Source of the DNA: JAJPXI01 sp045602885 | GTDB lineage: Bacteria > Bacillota > Clostridia > Oscillospirales > Oscillospiraceae | Assembly (NCBI GenBank): GCA_045602885.1 | Contig: JAZSCJ010000138.1 | Location: forward strand, 1-35,219 | Reading direction: 5' to 3' | Length of the DNA: 35,219 nt | In this document: positions 1 through 7,412 of the stretch, piece by piece | How the letters are laid out: every line of letters begins with the position of its first letter | How positions within the stretch are numbered: the stretch's first letter is position 1 | Notes under the pieces: generated by a model | Database searches by the model: none | What the model was told of the DNA's origin: nothing | What the model saw: the letters and a program-made list of their open reading frames with translations, nothing else | Made by a program: the position numbers and the translations under genes

Positions 1-773
1 ATGATGTTGGACTCGCCGATAAAATCGGCCACGAAGGCGTTTTTGGGCTCGTTGTAAATGTCTTCGGGAGTGCCGATCTGCTGGATGCGGCCGCCATCCA
101 TGACCACCACGGTATCGGACATGGAAAGGGCTTCCTCCTGATCGTGGGTGACATAGATAAAGGTAATGCCCATAGCCTGCTGGATGCGCTTGAGCTCGAT
201 CTGCATATCCTTACGCAGCTTGAGATCCAATGCACCCAAAGGCTCGTCCAGAAGGAGGACCTTGGGGCGATTGACCAGGGCGCGGGCAATGGCTACGCGC
301 TGCTGCTGACCGCCGGACAGCTGGGTGATGGAGCGCTTTTCAAAGCCGGTCAGATTGACGACCTCCAAAATCTCCATGACGCGCTGGGTGATCTCCTGTT
401 CTGAGAGCTTGACCTTTTTGGTGCGTTTTTTGCCGCCGGTCTCCACCGTTTCGGTTTTGGGGATGCGAAGACCAAAGGCCACATTTTCAAACACGTTCAA
501 ATGCGGAAACAGCGCATATTTCTGGAACACCGTATTGACGGCCCGCAAATGAGGCGGAACATCATTAATCCTCACGCCGTCAAACAAAATGTCACCGGAG
601 GTAGGCGTCAAAAAACCACCGATGATACGAAGCGTGGTGGTTTTGCCGCACCCACTGGGACCCAGCAGCGTGAGGAACTCTTTGTCATTTATGTATAGGT
701 TGATATGGTCGAGCACGACACCGTCCTCGTAAGCCATGACACAATCCTTCAGGCGGATCAGCTCTTTGGCCAT
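1..773 (-). CDS. potA: Spermidine/putrescine ABC transporter ATP-binding protein (partial, 3' end outside window)
   Basis: This is the ATPase of a polyamine-type importer; it would energise a PotBC permease at the inner face of the membrane. The visible 257 residues contain Walker A GPSGCGKT (38-45), the Q-loop VFQKYALFPH (82-91), signature LSGGQ (152-156), Walker B VLLLDEP (172-178) and the switch histidine in THDQEEA (H210). The region after GLRIP (about 105-128) is longer and more basic than usual, with KKRTKK. The ATG at 773 follows the Shine-Dalgarno sequence GGGGGAGG. The C-terminal regulatory domain and the expected potBCD genes lie beyond the window edge. Other MalK/FbpC-like ATPases are possible, but LGPSGCGKTT with VNTVFQKYALFPHLNVFENVAFG is most like PotA. 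Confidence 0.88.
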   Translation of the reverse strand, partial: MAKELIRLKDCVMAYEDGVVLDHINLYINDKEFLTLLGPSGCGKTTTLRIIGGFLTPTSGDILFDGVRINDVPPHLRAVNTVFQKYALFPHLNVFENVAFGLRIPKTETVETGGKKRTKKVKLSEQEITQRVMEILEVVNLTGFEKRSITQLSGGQQQRVAIARALVNRPKVLLLDEPLGALDLKLRKDMQIELKRIQQAMGITFIYVTHDQEEALSMSDTVVVMDGGRIQQIGTPEDIYNEPKNAFVADFIGESNI

Positions 774-828
774 GTATCCTCCCCCATTTCTTAAGTATGA
801 TTTACCGTTTCAGCTCCTCGATTTATTG

Positions 829-870
829 CCCGGAAGTGCCCTGCAACATGGAATTGTCAAAGGGCCCGGG
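829..870 (-). other. Hairpin in the potA leader
   Basis: CCCGG (829-833) can pair with CCGGG (866-870) and GCCCT (838-842) with AGGGC (861-865), with a 4-nt bulge; a further CAA/TTG pair can form inside. It lies within the predicted 5' leader. I do not recognise it as a known riboswitch. Confidence 0.4.
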
Positions 871-891
871 GTTTCACGGATAGCACACTTT

Positions 892-920
892 ACTATAGTA
901 TTTTACATACAGAAAGTCAA
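892..920 (-). promoter_or_regulatory. Sigma-A promoter of the potA operon
   Basis: On the minus strand TTGACT (920-915) and TATAGT (897-892) are separated by exactly 17 bp. Transcription would start near 885, giving a leader of about 110 nt before potA. Confidence 0.7.
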
Positions 921-973
921 TTGAAATTTCCAAAAAACTTTGGGAATTTCAAGGGATTTCGCCGAAAGAGAAT

Positions 974-1003
974 CCCCCTGTGGAAGGGGACTTCCGCAGG
1001 GGG
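974..1003 (-). terminator. Rho-independent terminator after the RluA-family gene
   Basis: A 13-bp stem (974-986 with 991-1003, one G-U pair) has a 4-nt loop just past the stop of the pseudouridine synthase. On the minus strand it is followed by the T-rich ATTCTCTTTC. Confidence 0.65.
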
Positions 1004-1015
1004 TCAGGGTAGGGG

Positions 1016-1984
1016 TTAAAAAGAGAATCCGGGGAAATATTCGCCCACGAAATCCACATGCTCTACCTGCCAGCTTTTTCCGTCCAGATAGGTCAGAATT
1101 CCGGCATCGGTGGTAAAGCGAAAGGTCAGTTTGTAGGAGTACAGCGCCTGGAATTTGCGGTCAAACTTTTTGTTGTCCTTCTGCTTGCCGTACTTTCCGT
1201 CGCCCAGCAGGGGGTGACCGGCGGCGGCAAATTGGGCGCGGATCTGATGGGTTCGCCCGGTGATCAGCTCACATTCTACCAGGGAAAGCCCGTTGGCGCT
1301 TTTCAGCGTGCGATACAGGGTCACCGAGGTTTTTCCGCCCGGCATGGGTCGCTGGTAGACCGACACCTGTTTTTTCTCCTCGTCCTTGACCAGAAAACCC
1401 TCCAGCTTGCCTTGGGGTGGCGTGACCCGACCGTGGACAATGGCAAGATAATGCTTGTCCATTTCGCGGTCCTTGATTTTCTGGTTGAGAATGCGCAGCG
1501 CCTCGGCATTTTTGGCGCAGATAACGATGCCGCCGGTGTTGCGGTCGATGCGGTTGCAGAGGGAGGGGGTAAAGGAGTTTTCCGCTTTGGGATTCCATTG
1601 TTTGGTTTGATACAGGTATGCTTGAATGTGGGTGATCAGCGTGCTGACATACTCGTTTTGATCGGGGTGGCACAGCAGACCGGGGCGTTTGTCGCATAGG
1701 ATGATGTTTTCATCTTCGTAGACGATATTCAGTTGTGGTTTAAACACAGCCAGAAAGGCATTGTCTTCCCGGGGGTTGTCAAAAAACTCATCGTTGATGT
1801 ATAATTGAAGCACGTCGCCCACCTGAAGGCGCACGTCCCGCTTGGAGCCTTTGCCGTTGAGTTTGACCCGCTTGAGCCGGATGTATTTTTGTGCCAGCGG
1901 GGCAGGGAGCAGGGGAACGGCTTTGGACAGCCAGCGGTCCAATCGTTGGCCGGCATCGTTTTTTCCAATGGTAAATTCTTTCAT
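1016..1984 (-). CDS. RluA-family RNA pseudouridine synthase
   Basis: This enzyme isomerises uridine to pseudouridine in structured RNA, probably 23S rRNA, in the cytoplasm. The 322-residue protein has an N-terminal S4 RNA-binding domain (about 13-65, from AGQRLDRWL) followed by the RluA catalytic domain. The catalytic aspartate is D147 in NRIDRNTGG, the family's RLDRxTSG motif. GRTHQIR and HPLLGDGKYG are also present. The ATG at 1984 is chosen because it lies downstream of a good promoter and begins directly at the S4 domain. A start further upstream (2050) would lie inside and beyond that promoter. It is a monocistronic unit, divergent from yceD. The exact target uridine (RluC- or RluD-like) cannot be told from sequence alone. 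Confidence 0.9.
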   Translation of the reverse strand: MKEFTIGKNDAGQRLDRWLSKAVPLLPAPLAQKYIRLKRVKLNGKGSKRDVRLQVGDVLQLYINDEFFDNPREDNAFLAVFKPQLNIVYEDENIILCDKRPGLLCHPDQNEYVSTLITHIQAYLYQTKQWNPKAENSFTPSLCNRIDRNTGGIVICAKNAEALRILNQKIKDREMDKHYLAIVHGRVTPPQGKLEGFLVKDEEKKQVSVYQRPMPGGKTSVTLYRTLKSANGLSLVECELITGRTHQIRAQFAAAGHPLLGDGKYGKQKDNKKFDRKFQALYSYKLTFRFTTDAGILTYLDGKSWQVEHVDFVGEYFPGFSF

Positions 1985-2014
1985 AGAAAGCCCCCATAGT
2001 TTGTTTCTTTTTTC

Positions 2015-2042
2015 ATAATACCACAAAAAACCAAAATGTGAA
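2015..2042 (-). promoter_or_regulatory. Promoter of the RluA-family gene
   Basis: On the minus strand TTCACA (2042-2037) and TATTAT (2020-2015) have a 16-bp spacer. TGG immediately before the -10 gives an extended -10 element. It is arranged back to back with the yceD promoter. Confidence 0.6.
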
Positions 2043-2050
2043 GAAAACAT

Positions 2051-2079
2051 TTGACAAGAAAAGTATTTTTCGCTATAAT
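2051..2079 (+). promoter_or_regulatory. Consensus sigma-A promoter of yceD-rpmF
   Basis: TTGACA (2051-2056) and TATAAT (2074-2079) both match the consensus perfectly, with a 17-bp spacer. The predicted start of transcription (about 2086) lies 20 nt before the yceD ATG. This rules out the longer reading frame that opens at 2038. Confidence 0.9.
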
Positions 2080-2106
2080 GTCGGATGTGCTATTGCGAGG
2101 TGTACC

Positions 2107-2607
2107 ATGCGATTCGACCTGAAAAACATTATTCGTACCCCCGGCGCTTCCATGCCGATCTCCTTTTCCATGGATCTTTCCGATCTGGATTGGAACGGCG
2201 AAAAGCCGATTTCTCGGCCGGTGGAAGTGGACGGAACGGTACGCAATATGGCAGGTGCGCTGGTATTGACCTGCCGGCTGTCCACTGTGTTGGATCTGAC
2301 CTGTGACCGCTGTACCAAGGCTTTTTCTGAAGAAAAGGTCGTCTCTTACGAGACTTTGTTGGCAACCGAGCTGGAGCAGGAGGATAACGACGACATCGTT
2401 CTTCTGGACGGGGAATCGTTTGACGCGGATGAGCTGCTGCGGGATGTATTTCTCCTTGCAATGGACTCCAAACATCTTTGCTCTGAAGACTGCAAGGGTC
2501 TTTGTCCGGGTTGTGGTGTTGACATGAATGTGGCAAAATGTCAATGCCAGCGGGTTGTGGATCCCCGCCTGGCGGACCTGGCCAAGTTTTTTGAGCAGGA
2601 TACCTGA
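2107..2607 (+). CDS. yceD: YceD family (DUF177) protein
   Basis: This 166-residue cytoplasmic protein belongs to the YceD/DUF177 family. The family is linked to 23S rRNA accumulation and is regularly encoded directly upstream of rpmF, as here. Visible features are an N-terminal beta-rich part, a CDRC pair (66-69) and a C-terminal cysteine cluster (C125, C129, C133, C136, C145, C147), which suggests zinc binding. The acidic stretch EQEDNDD is typical of the family. The ATG at 2107 follows GAGG at 2097-2100 and lies just downstream of the consensus promoter. It is co-transcribed with rpmF, 46 nt downstream. The biochemical role is not settled for the family. Confidence 0.9.
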   Translation: MRFDLKNIIRTPGASMPISFSMDLSDLDWNGEKPISRPVEVDGTVRNMAGALVLTCRLSTVLDLTCDRCTKAFSEEKVVSYETLLATELEQEDNDDIVLLDGESFDADELLRDVFLLAMDSKHLCSEDCKGLCPGCGVDMNVAKCQCQRVVDPRLADLAKFFEQDT

Positions 2608-2653
2608 TTATTGTAACATGTGCCGTTCGGCATTTATCTAAGGAGGTGTCAAT

Positions 2654-2839
2654 ATGGCAGTCCCCAAGAGTAAAGTATCCAAGCAGCGTCGGAACAAGCG
2701 CCGCAGCTCCGTCTGGAAGCTGGAGGCCCCCGCCCTGTCCACTTGCCCCAAGTGCGGCGCTCTGCATGTGCCCCATCGCATCTGCAAGTCCTGCATGACC
2801 TACAAGGGCCGTGAGTACGGCAACGCCGCAGCGGAATAA
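2654..2839 (+). CDS. rpmF: 50S ribosomal protein L32
   Basis: This is a 61-residue basic protein starting MAVPKSKVSKQRRNKRR, the typical L32 N terminus. A CPKCG pair (C31, C34) and a CKSC pair (C44, C47) form the zinc-ribbon type of L32 (C+ form). It is part of the large ribosomal subunit. AAGGAGGTG lies 7-8 nt before the ATG. It follows yceD in the same operon and is closed by a terminator. Confidence 0.97.
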   Translation: MAVPKSKVSKQRRNKRRSSVWKLEAPALSTCPKCGALHVPHRICKSCMTYKGREYGNAAAE

Positions 2840-2847
2840 TCAAACAG

Positions 2848-2886
2848 CAAAAAGAAGAGGGGAGTATGTCCCCTCTTTCTTTTTGC
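2848..2886 (+). terminator. Terminator of yceD-rpmF
   Basis: AAAAAGAAGAGGGGA and TCCCCTCTTTCTTTTT form a stem with loop GTATG and one bulged T. The stem is rich in A/T at its base and ends in a T run. Confidence 0.8.
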
Positions 2887-2904
2887 CCGGAAATCGGTTA
2901 GAAT
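2876..2904 (+). promoter_or_regulatory. Candidate promoter of the DUF512-der-plsY-gpsA operon
   Basis: TAGAAT (2899-2904) is a good -10 element. TTTCTT (2876-2881), 17 bp upstream, is a poor -35 and overlaps the preceding terminator. Some promoter is needed here because a terminator separates rpmF from the next gene. Confidence 0.4.
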
Positions 2905-2928
2905 ACATCTAAAAGGGGGAGAATGCCC

Positions 2929-4248
2929 ATGTCCATGACGGTGATACAATCCATTGATGCCCACAGCCCGGCACGTCGTGCAGGCGTTAAGGAAGGGGAA
3001 ACGCTGCTTCAGGTCAACGGCCACCCCATTGTGGATGTTTTGGATTATAAATTTTATACCTATGACAGCAAGCTTGCGCTGGTGCTCCAAACGCCCAACG
3101 GCAAAGAGCGCACCGTCAAGATCCGCAAGCAGGAGGGCGAGGAGCTGGGGCTCAATTTCGAGACCTATCTCATGGACAAGGCACGCTGTTGCGCCAACCG
3201 TTGCATTTTCTGCTTTGTGGATCAGCTGCCCCGCGGCATGCGTGATACGCTGTATTTTAAGGATGACGACGCACGCTTGTCCTTTCTGATGGGCAACTAC
3301 ATTACGCTGACCAACCTGTCCCAGCGCGAATTGGATCGCATTGTGGAGTTGCGTGTGTCGCCCATCAACATTTCGGTCCACGCCACCGAGCCGGAACTGC
3401 GTGCCATGATGTTGGGGCATCGCAACGGCGGAATGATTCTGGAGCACATGAAGCGCTTTGCCGATGCGCACATCACTATGAACTGCCAGATCGTGGCCTG
3501 TCCCGGCATCAACGATGGGGAGCACCTAATGCGTTCCATGGAGGATTTGCTGGCGTTGTACCCCTATGTCAACAGTGTTTCCATCGTTCCGGTGGGATTG
3601 ACCCGTCATCGGGAAGGGCTGTATGATCTGAAGCCGTACGACAAGGCCAAGGCGGCGGCAGTAGTGGACATGGTGGAGCAGTTTGCCCAGCGCTGTCTGG
3701 AGGAGCATGGCAGCCGTATCTTCTGGTGCTCGGATGAATTCTATCTGCGCGCGGAACGGGCCATTCCCGAAGATGAATACTTTGAAGACTATACCCAGCT
3801 GGAAAACGGCGTGGGTATGCTGCGTCTGCTGCGCACCGAATTTGATGCGGCGCTGCGTCTGGCGGACGAGATCGAATCCGTGCGTCCGTACAGCATTGCC
3901 TGCGGTGTGGATGCCGGGGCATGGATGGAGGAAATTGTTGACACTGCGGCCGAGAAATGCCATACTAAGGGGAGTGTTTATCCTATTGTCAATCACTTCC
4001 TGGGTGAGAGCATTACCGTGTCCGGTCTGGTGACCGGCGGTGATTTGATCGCACAATTAAAAGGACGTGACTTGGGTCAGCGGCTGCTGATCCCGGTCAA
4101 TATGCTCCGCCATGGGGAAGACGTTTTCCTGGACGATATCACCCTTGCCGACGTGGCCCGGGAGCTGGGCGTGGAAGTGATTGCCGTCAATCAAGACGGA
4201 TTTGATTTGTGTGACGCTATCTTTGAAATTCGAGAAGGAGGGCTATAA
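2929..4248 (+). CDS. PDZ-radical SAM protein of the DUF512 family
   Basis: This 439-residue protein has an N-terminal PDZ-like domain (about 1-65, with SPARRAGVKEGETLLQVNG). A radical SAM cluster motif follows, C88-ANR-C92-IF-C95, which would bind a 4Fe-4S cluster and S-adenosylmethionine. The C-terminal part carries the DUF512 region with FLGESITVSGLVTGGDL. The reaction is unknown for this family. Three in-frame ATGs (2923, 2929, 2935) are available. The one at 2929 sits 7 nt after GGGGGAG and is preferred. It is the first gene of an operon with der, plsY and gpsA; only 3 nt separate it from der. The gene is intact and of normal family length. Confidence 0.88.
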   Translation: MSMTVIQSIDAHSPARRAGVKEGETLLQVNGHPIVDVLDYKFYTYDSKLALVLQTPNGKERTVKIRKQEGEELGLNFETYLMDKARCCANRCIFCFVDQLPRGMRDTLYFKDDDARLSFLMGNYITLTNLSQRELDRIVELRVSPINISVHATEPELRAMMLGHRNGGMILEHMKRFADAHITMNCQIVACPGINDGEHLMRSMEDLLALYPYVNSVSIVPVGLTRHREGLYDLKPYDKAKAAAVVDMVEQFAQRCLEEHGSRIFWCSDEFYLRAERAIPEDEYFEDYTQLENGVGMLRLLRTEFDAALRLADEIESVRPYSIACGVDAGAWMEEIVDTAAEKCHTKGSVYPIVNHFLGESITVSGLVTGGDLIAQLKGRDLGQRLLIPVNMLRHGEDVFLDDITLADVARELGVEVIAVNQDGFDLCDAIFEIREGGL

Positions 4249-4251
4249 GAT

Positions 4252-5577
4252 ATGCCAAAGCCTCTTGTAGCCATTGTGGGCCGACCCAATGTGGGCAAGT
4301 CCATGCTGTTTAATAAGCTGGTAGGGCAGCGTCTTTCCATTGTGGAGGACACACCCGGCGTGACCCGTGACCGTCTGTATGCCGAGGCGGAATGGTGCGG
4401 TCATACCTTTGACGTTGTGGATACCGGTGGTATCGAGCCGGGTACCGACAACGAGATTTTGCTGTTCATGCGCCATCAGGCAGAGATCGCCATTGAAAAC
4501 GCTACGGTGATCGTCTTTGTCTGCGACATCAAGACCGGCTTGACCGCCGCCGACCATGAGGTGGCCAATATGCTGCTGCGCTCCCGCAAGCCGGTGGTGC
4601 TGGCCGTCAATAAAATGGACCGCATCGGCGCGGAAGACCCCGACATTTACGAGTTTTACAATCTGGGTCTGGGCGATCCCATTGCCCTGTCGGCCGTCCA
4701 CGGCCATGGCACCGGCGATCTGCTGGACGAGTGTGTCAAATACTTTCCGAGCCAGGATTCCGAGCAGGAGGACGGGGACTTCATCAAAGAGGCTCTCATC
4801 GGCAAGCCCAATGTGGGCAAGTCCTCGCTGGTCAATCGCATTCTGGGTGAAGAGCGTGTTATTGTTTCCAATGTGGCCGGCACCACTCGTGATGCGGTAG
4901 ACAGCTATTTCGAAAATCAAAAGGGCAAATATGTGCTCATCGATACGGCTGGTATGCGCAAAAAGTCCAAGGTGGATGACCGCATTGAGAAGTTTTCCGT
5001 TTTGCGTGCCACTATGGCCATTGAGCGTGCCGATGTCTGTCTGATTATGATCGACGCCAACGAAGGCGTTACCGAGCAGGATACCAAAGTGGCCGGTCTG
5101 GCCCATGAGGCAGGCAAAGCCTGCATTATCGTGGTCAACAAGTGGGATGGCATCGAGAAGGATGACAAGACCATGGACCGTATGCGCAACGATGTGCGCC
5201 GGGACCTGTCCTACATGACCTATGCACCCATCGTATTCATTTCGGCTCTGACCGGACAGCGGGTGGATCGGCTGTTTGATCTGATCAACTATGTCAGCGA
5301 GCAGGCAGCCATGCGCATTACCACCGGTATGCTCAATTCGGTGCTGGCTGACGCCACGGCCCGTGTACAGCCGCCCACCGATAAGGGTCGCCGCTTGAAG
5401 ATCTATTATATGACGCAGGTCGGCATCAAACCGCCTCATTTTGTGGTGTTCTGCAACGATGCCAAGCTGTTCCATTTCTCCTATCAACGATATCTGGAAA
5501 ACCAGATCCGAAATACATTTGGCCTGGAGGGAACTCCCGTACGGCTGACCATACGCCAGAAGGGAGATAACGACTGA
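4252..5577 (+). CDS. der: Ribosome biogenesis GTPase Der (EngA)
   Basis: Der is an essential double GTPase that acts in assembly of the 50S ribosomal subunit. The 441-residue protein shows two G domains. The first has P-loop GRPNVGKS (10-17), DTGG and NKMD. The second has P-loop GKPNVGKS (184-191), DTAG (about 231-234) and NKWD (about 296-299). A C-terminal KH-like domain ends in LIRQKGDND-type sequence. The start ATG follows AGAAGGAGG in the end of the upstream gene. The stop codon overlaps the plsY start (TGATG), indicating translational coupling. Confidence 0.98.
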   Translation: MPKPLVAIVGRPNVGKSMLFNKLVGQRLSIVEDTPGVTRDRLYAEAEWCGHTFDVVDTGGIEPGTDNEILLFMRHQAEIAIENATVIVFVCDIKTGLTAADHEVANMLLRSRKPVVLAVNKMDRIGAEDPDIYEFYNLGLGDPIALSAVHGHGTGDLLDECVKYFPSQDSEQEDGDFIKEALIGKPNVGKSSLVNRILGEERVIVSNVAGTTRDAVDSYFENQKGKYVLIDTAGMRKKSKVDDRIEKFSVLRATMAIERADVCLIMIDANEGVTEQDTKVAGLAHEAGKACIIVVNKWDGIEKDDKTMDRMRNDVRRDLSYMTYAPIVFISALTGQRVDRLFDLINYVSEQAAMRITTGMLNSVLADATARVQPPTDKGRRLKIYYMTQVGIKPPHFVVFCNDAKLFHFSYQRYLENQIRNTFGLEGTPVRLTIRQKGDND

Positions 5578-6293
5578 TGGCTCAAAAGATATACGATTGT
5601 GTGAGCTGGCTGCAGGCCGATTTTGGAATGAGCGGATTGGTTCTGATCACGCTGGGCAGCGCCATTTTGGTGGCGATCGCATCCTATTTCCTCGGCTGCT
5701 TTAACGGTGCGGTGATTGTTTCGAAATATATCCTGCGTGATGATGTGCGCAACCACGGAAGCGGCAACGCCGGATTGACCAATTTCCACCGCACCTTTGG
5801 CGGAAAGCTGGCTGCTGTAGTTATTTTGTGCGATGTTCTGAAGGCGGTCATTTCTGTACTGCTTGGAATTTGGATTCTGGGCCATGTGATCGGCCACGGG
5901 GCTGCGCATATGGTTGCCGTGGGCAAGCTTTGGGGCGGTGTGTTTTGCCTTTTGGGTCATGCATTTCCCTGTATGTTTGAATTCAAGGGCGGCAAGGGTG
6001 TTTTGTCCGGCGGCGCGGTTGCTATCATGGTAGATTGGCGCGTGGCGCTGGTGGTATGGGGCGGTTTTATCGTCCTGGTATTGCTGACCCGGTATGTGTC
6101 CCTGGGTTCCTGCTGGGCCGGTCTGACCTTCCCCATTGCAGTTGGCTTTGTGTTCAAGGATGTATTCTGTATTCTTTTGGCTGCCGTTTGCGGTGTGCTG
6201 CTTTTGTGGGGACACCGTGGAAATATCGTGCGGCTTGTGAAGGGAACCGAGTCCAAATTCTCGCTTCACCGTAAAAAGGAGGTCGGGCAATGA
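5577..6293 (+). CDS. plsY: Acyl-phosphate:glycerol-3-phosphate acyltransferase PlsY
   Basis: PlsY transfers an acyl group from acyl-phosphate to glycerol-3-phosphate, the first step of phospholipid synthesis in Firmicutes, in the membrane. The 238-residue protein has about five hydrophobic segments and the three PlsY motifs: FNGAVIVSK near 43-51, GSGNAGLTNFHR (61-72) and GHAFPCMFEFKGGKGV (about 127-142). GKGVLS replaces the more usual GKGVAT. It begins at the Der stop and overlaps gpsA by 4 nt. The pairing with GpsA is logical, since GpsA makes its glycerol-3-phosphate substrate. Confidence 0.95.
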   Translation: MAQKIYDCVSWLQADFGMSGLVLITLGSAILVAIASYFLGCFNGAVIVSKYILRDDVRNHGSGNAGLTNFHRTFGGKLAAVVILCDVLKAVISVLLGIWILGHVIGHGAAHMVAVGKLWGGVFCLLGHAFPCMFEFKGGKGVLSGGAVAIMVDWRVALVVWGGFIVLVLLTRYVSLGSCWAGLTFPIAVGFVFKDVFCILLAAVCGVLLLWGHRGNIVRLVKGTESKFSLHRKKEVGQ

Positions 6294-7297
6294 AAGTCTC
6301 TGTTGTTGGCAGCGGAAGCTGGGGTACTGCACTGGCATTGGTGCTGTTGGAAAACGGAAACGATGTGAGTCTGTGGTCGTATTCACAGGAAGAGTCGGAC
6401 GTTTTGCGGCAAACTCGTGAAAACCCCATGCTTAAGGGCGTTGTACTCCCAGAAGAACTTGAATTCACGACAGATCTCAATTGCGTCAAGGGATGTAAAG
6501 TTGTGGTGCTTGCCACTCCTTCTTTTGCGGTGCGCAGCACAGCACACCAGATAGCGCCGCTGCTGGACCCGGGAACGGCCGTGGTTCTGGTGTCCAAGGG
6601 CATTGAGAAAGATACGTCGCTGGCGCTGACCCAAGTGGTGGAGCAGGAGGTGCCTGAGGGGTGTCCTGTGGTTGCGCTGTGTGGCCCCTCCCATGCCGAG
6701 GAGGTAGGTCGTCGTGTGCCTACTGCTGTGGTTTCCGCCTCGGAAAATCAGCAGGCTGCCGAACTGGTGCAAGATCTGTTTATGAATGAGCGTTTCCGTG
6801 TCTACGCTTCCGACGATGTGCTTGGTGTGGAACTGGGCGCTGCGCTGAAAAATATCATTGCACTGTGTGCCGGTTGTGTGGATGGCATGGGCTATGGCGA
6901 TAATACCAAGGCCATGTTGATGACCCGAGGACTGACCGAGATGGCTCGTCTGGGTGTGGCAATGGGCGGTCGCAAAGAGACCTTTGCCGGTTTGGCCGGT
7001 GTGGGCGATTTGATCGTGACCTGCTGCTCCCAGCACTCCCGTAATCGCCGTTGCGGTATTCTGATCGGCAAGGGTACGCCGGTGGAGCAGGCACTGAAGG
7101 AAAGCGGCGGCGTGGTCGAGGGTTATTATGCAGCGGCTACCGCAAAGACCTTGGCTGACAAACTGGGTGTGGAGATGCCTATTGCCCAGGCAGCGTATGA
7201 GGTGCTGTATGAAGAGCGCGATCCTCGTGTTGTTATTACCGAGCTGATGACTCGTGCCAAGAAGCATGAGATCGAGGAAAGCTGGGTCAAAAACTAA
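6290..7297 (+). CDS. gpsA: NAD(P)-dependent glycerol-3-phosphate dehydrogenase
   Basis: GpsA reduces dihydroxyacetone phosphate to sn-glycerol 3-phosphate for phospholipid synthesis. The 335-residue protein opens with the Rossmann dinucleotide motif VVGSGSWGTALA (G7, G9, G12). It carries CGPSHAEEV, the catalytic lysine in GAALKNI (K187), and the C-terminal EGYYAA and PIAQAAYEVLYE segments. The start overlaps the plsY stop (ATGA) and follows AAAGGAGG. It is the last gene of the operon and is followed by a strong terminator. Confidence 0.97.
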   Translation: MKVSVVGSGSWGTALALVLLENGNDVSLWSYSQEESDVLRQTRENPMLKGVVLPEELEFTTDLNCVKGCKVVVLATPSFAVRSTAHQIAPLLDPGTAVVLVSKGIEKDTSLALTQVVEQEVPEGCPVVALCGPSHAEEVGRRVPTAVVSASENQQAAELVQDLFMNERFRVYASDDVLGVELGAALKNIIALCAGCVDGMGYGDNTKAMLMTRGLTEMARLGVAMGGRKETFAGLAGVGDLIVTCCSQHSRNRRCGILIGKGTPVEQALKESGGVVEGYYAAATAKTLADKLGVEMPIAQAAYEVLYEERDPRVVITELMTRAKKHEIEESWVKN

Positions 7298-7313
7298 ACA
7301 TAGAGCAAAATAT

Positions 7314-7351
7314 AAAACGGTCTTCACGCTGTGGTGTGAAGACCGTTTTTT
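7314..7351 (+). terminator. Terminator after gpsA
   Basis: A perfect 13-bp stem, AAACGGTCTTCAC (7315-7327) with its complement (7336-7348), has an 8-nt loop and ends in a run of T. It insulates spoIIIAA from the lipid genes. Confidence 0.9.
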
Positions 7352-7412
7352 GTTCTGTTTTTGGACAAGTTCGCATAGAAATAAGACATACCAAAGACAG
7401 GAGGGAAAGCGC

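Noticed and set aside
1058..1699. 213-codon plus-strand reading frame over the RluA-family gene
   Set aside because: It is antisense to a gene with clear family motifs, lacks a ribosome binding site and shows no recognisable protein pattern.
4243..5487. 414-codon minus-strand reading frame opposite der
   Set aside because: It mirrors the codon pattern of der and has a His/Gln/Gly-rich translation typical of antisense frames.
7374..7394. CATAGAAA and CATACCAA before spoIIIAA as sigma-E -10 elements
   Set aside because: Both match only six of eight bases and neither has a recognisable -35 at the right distance.
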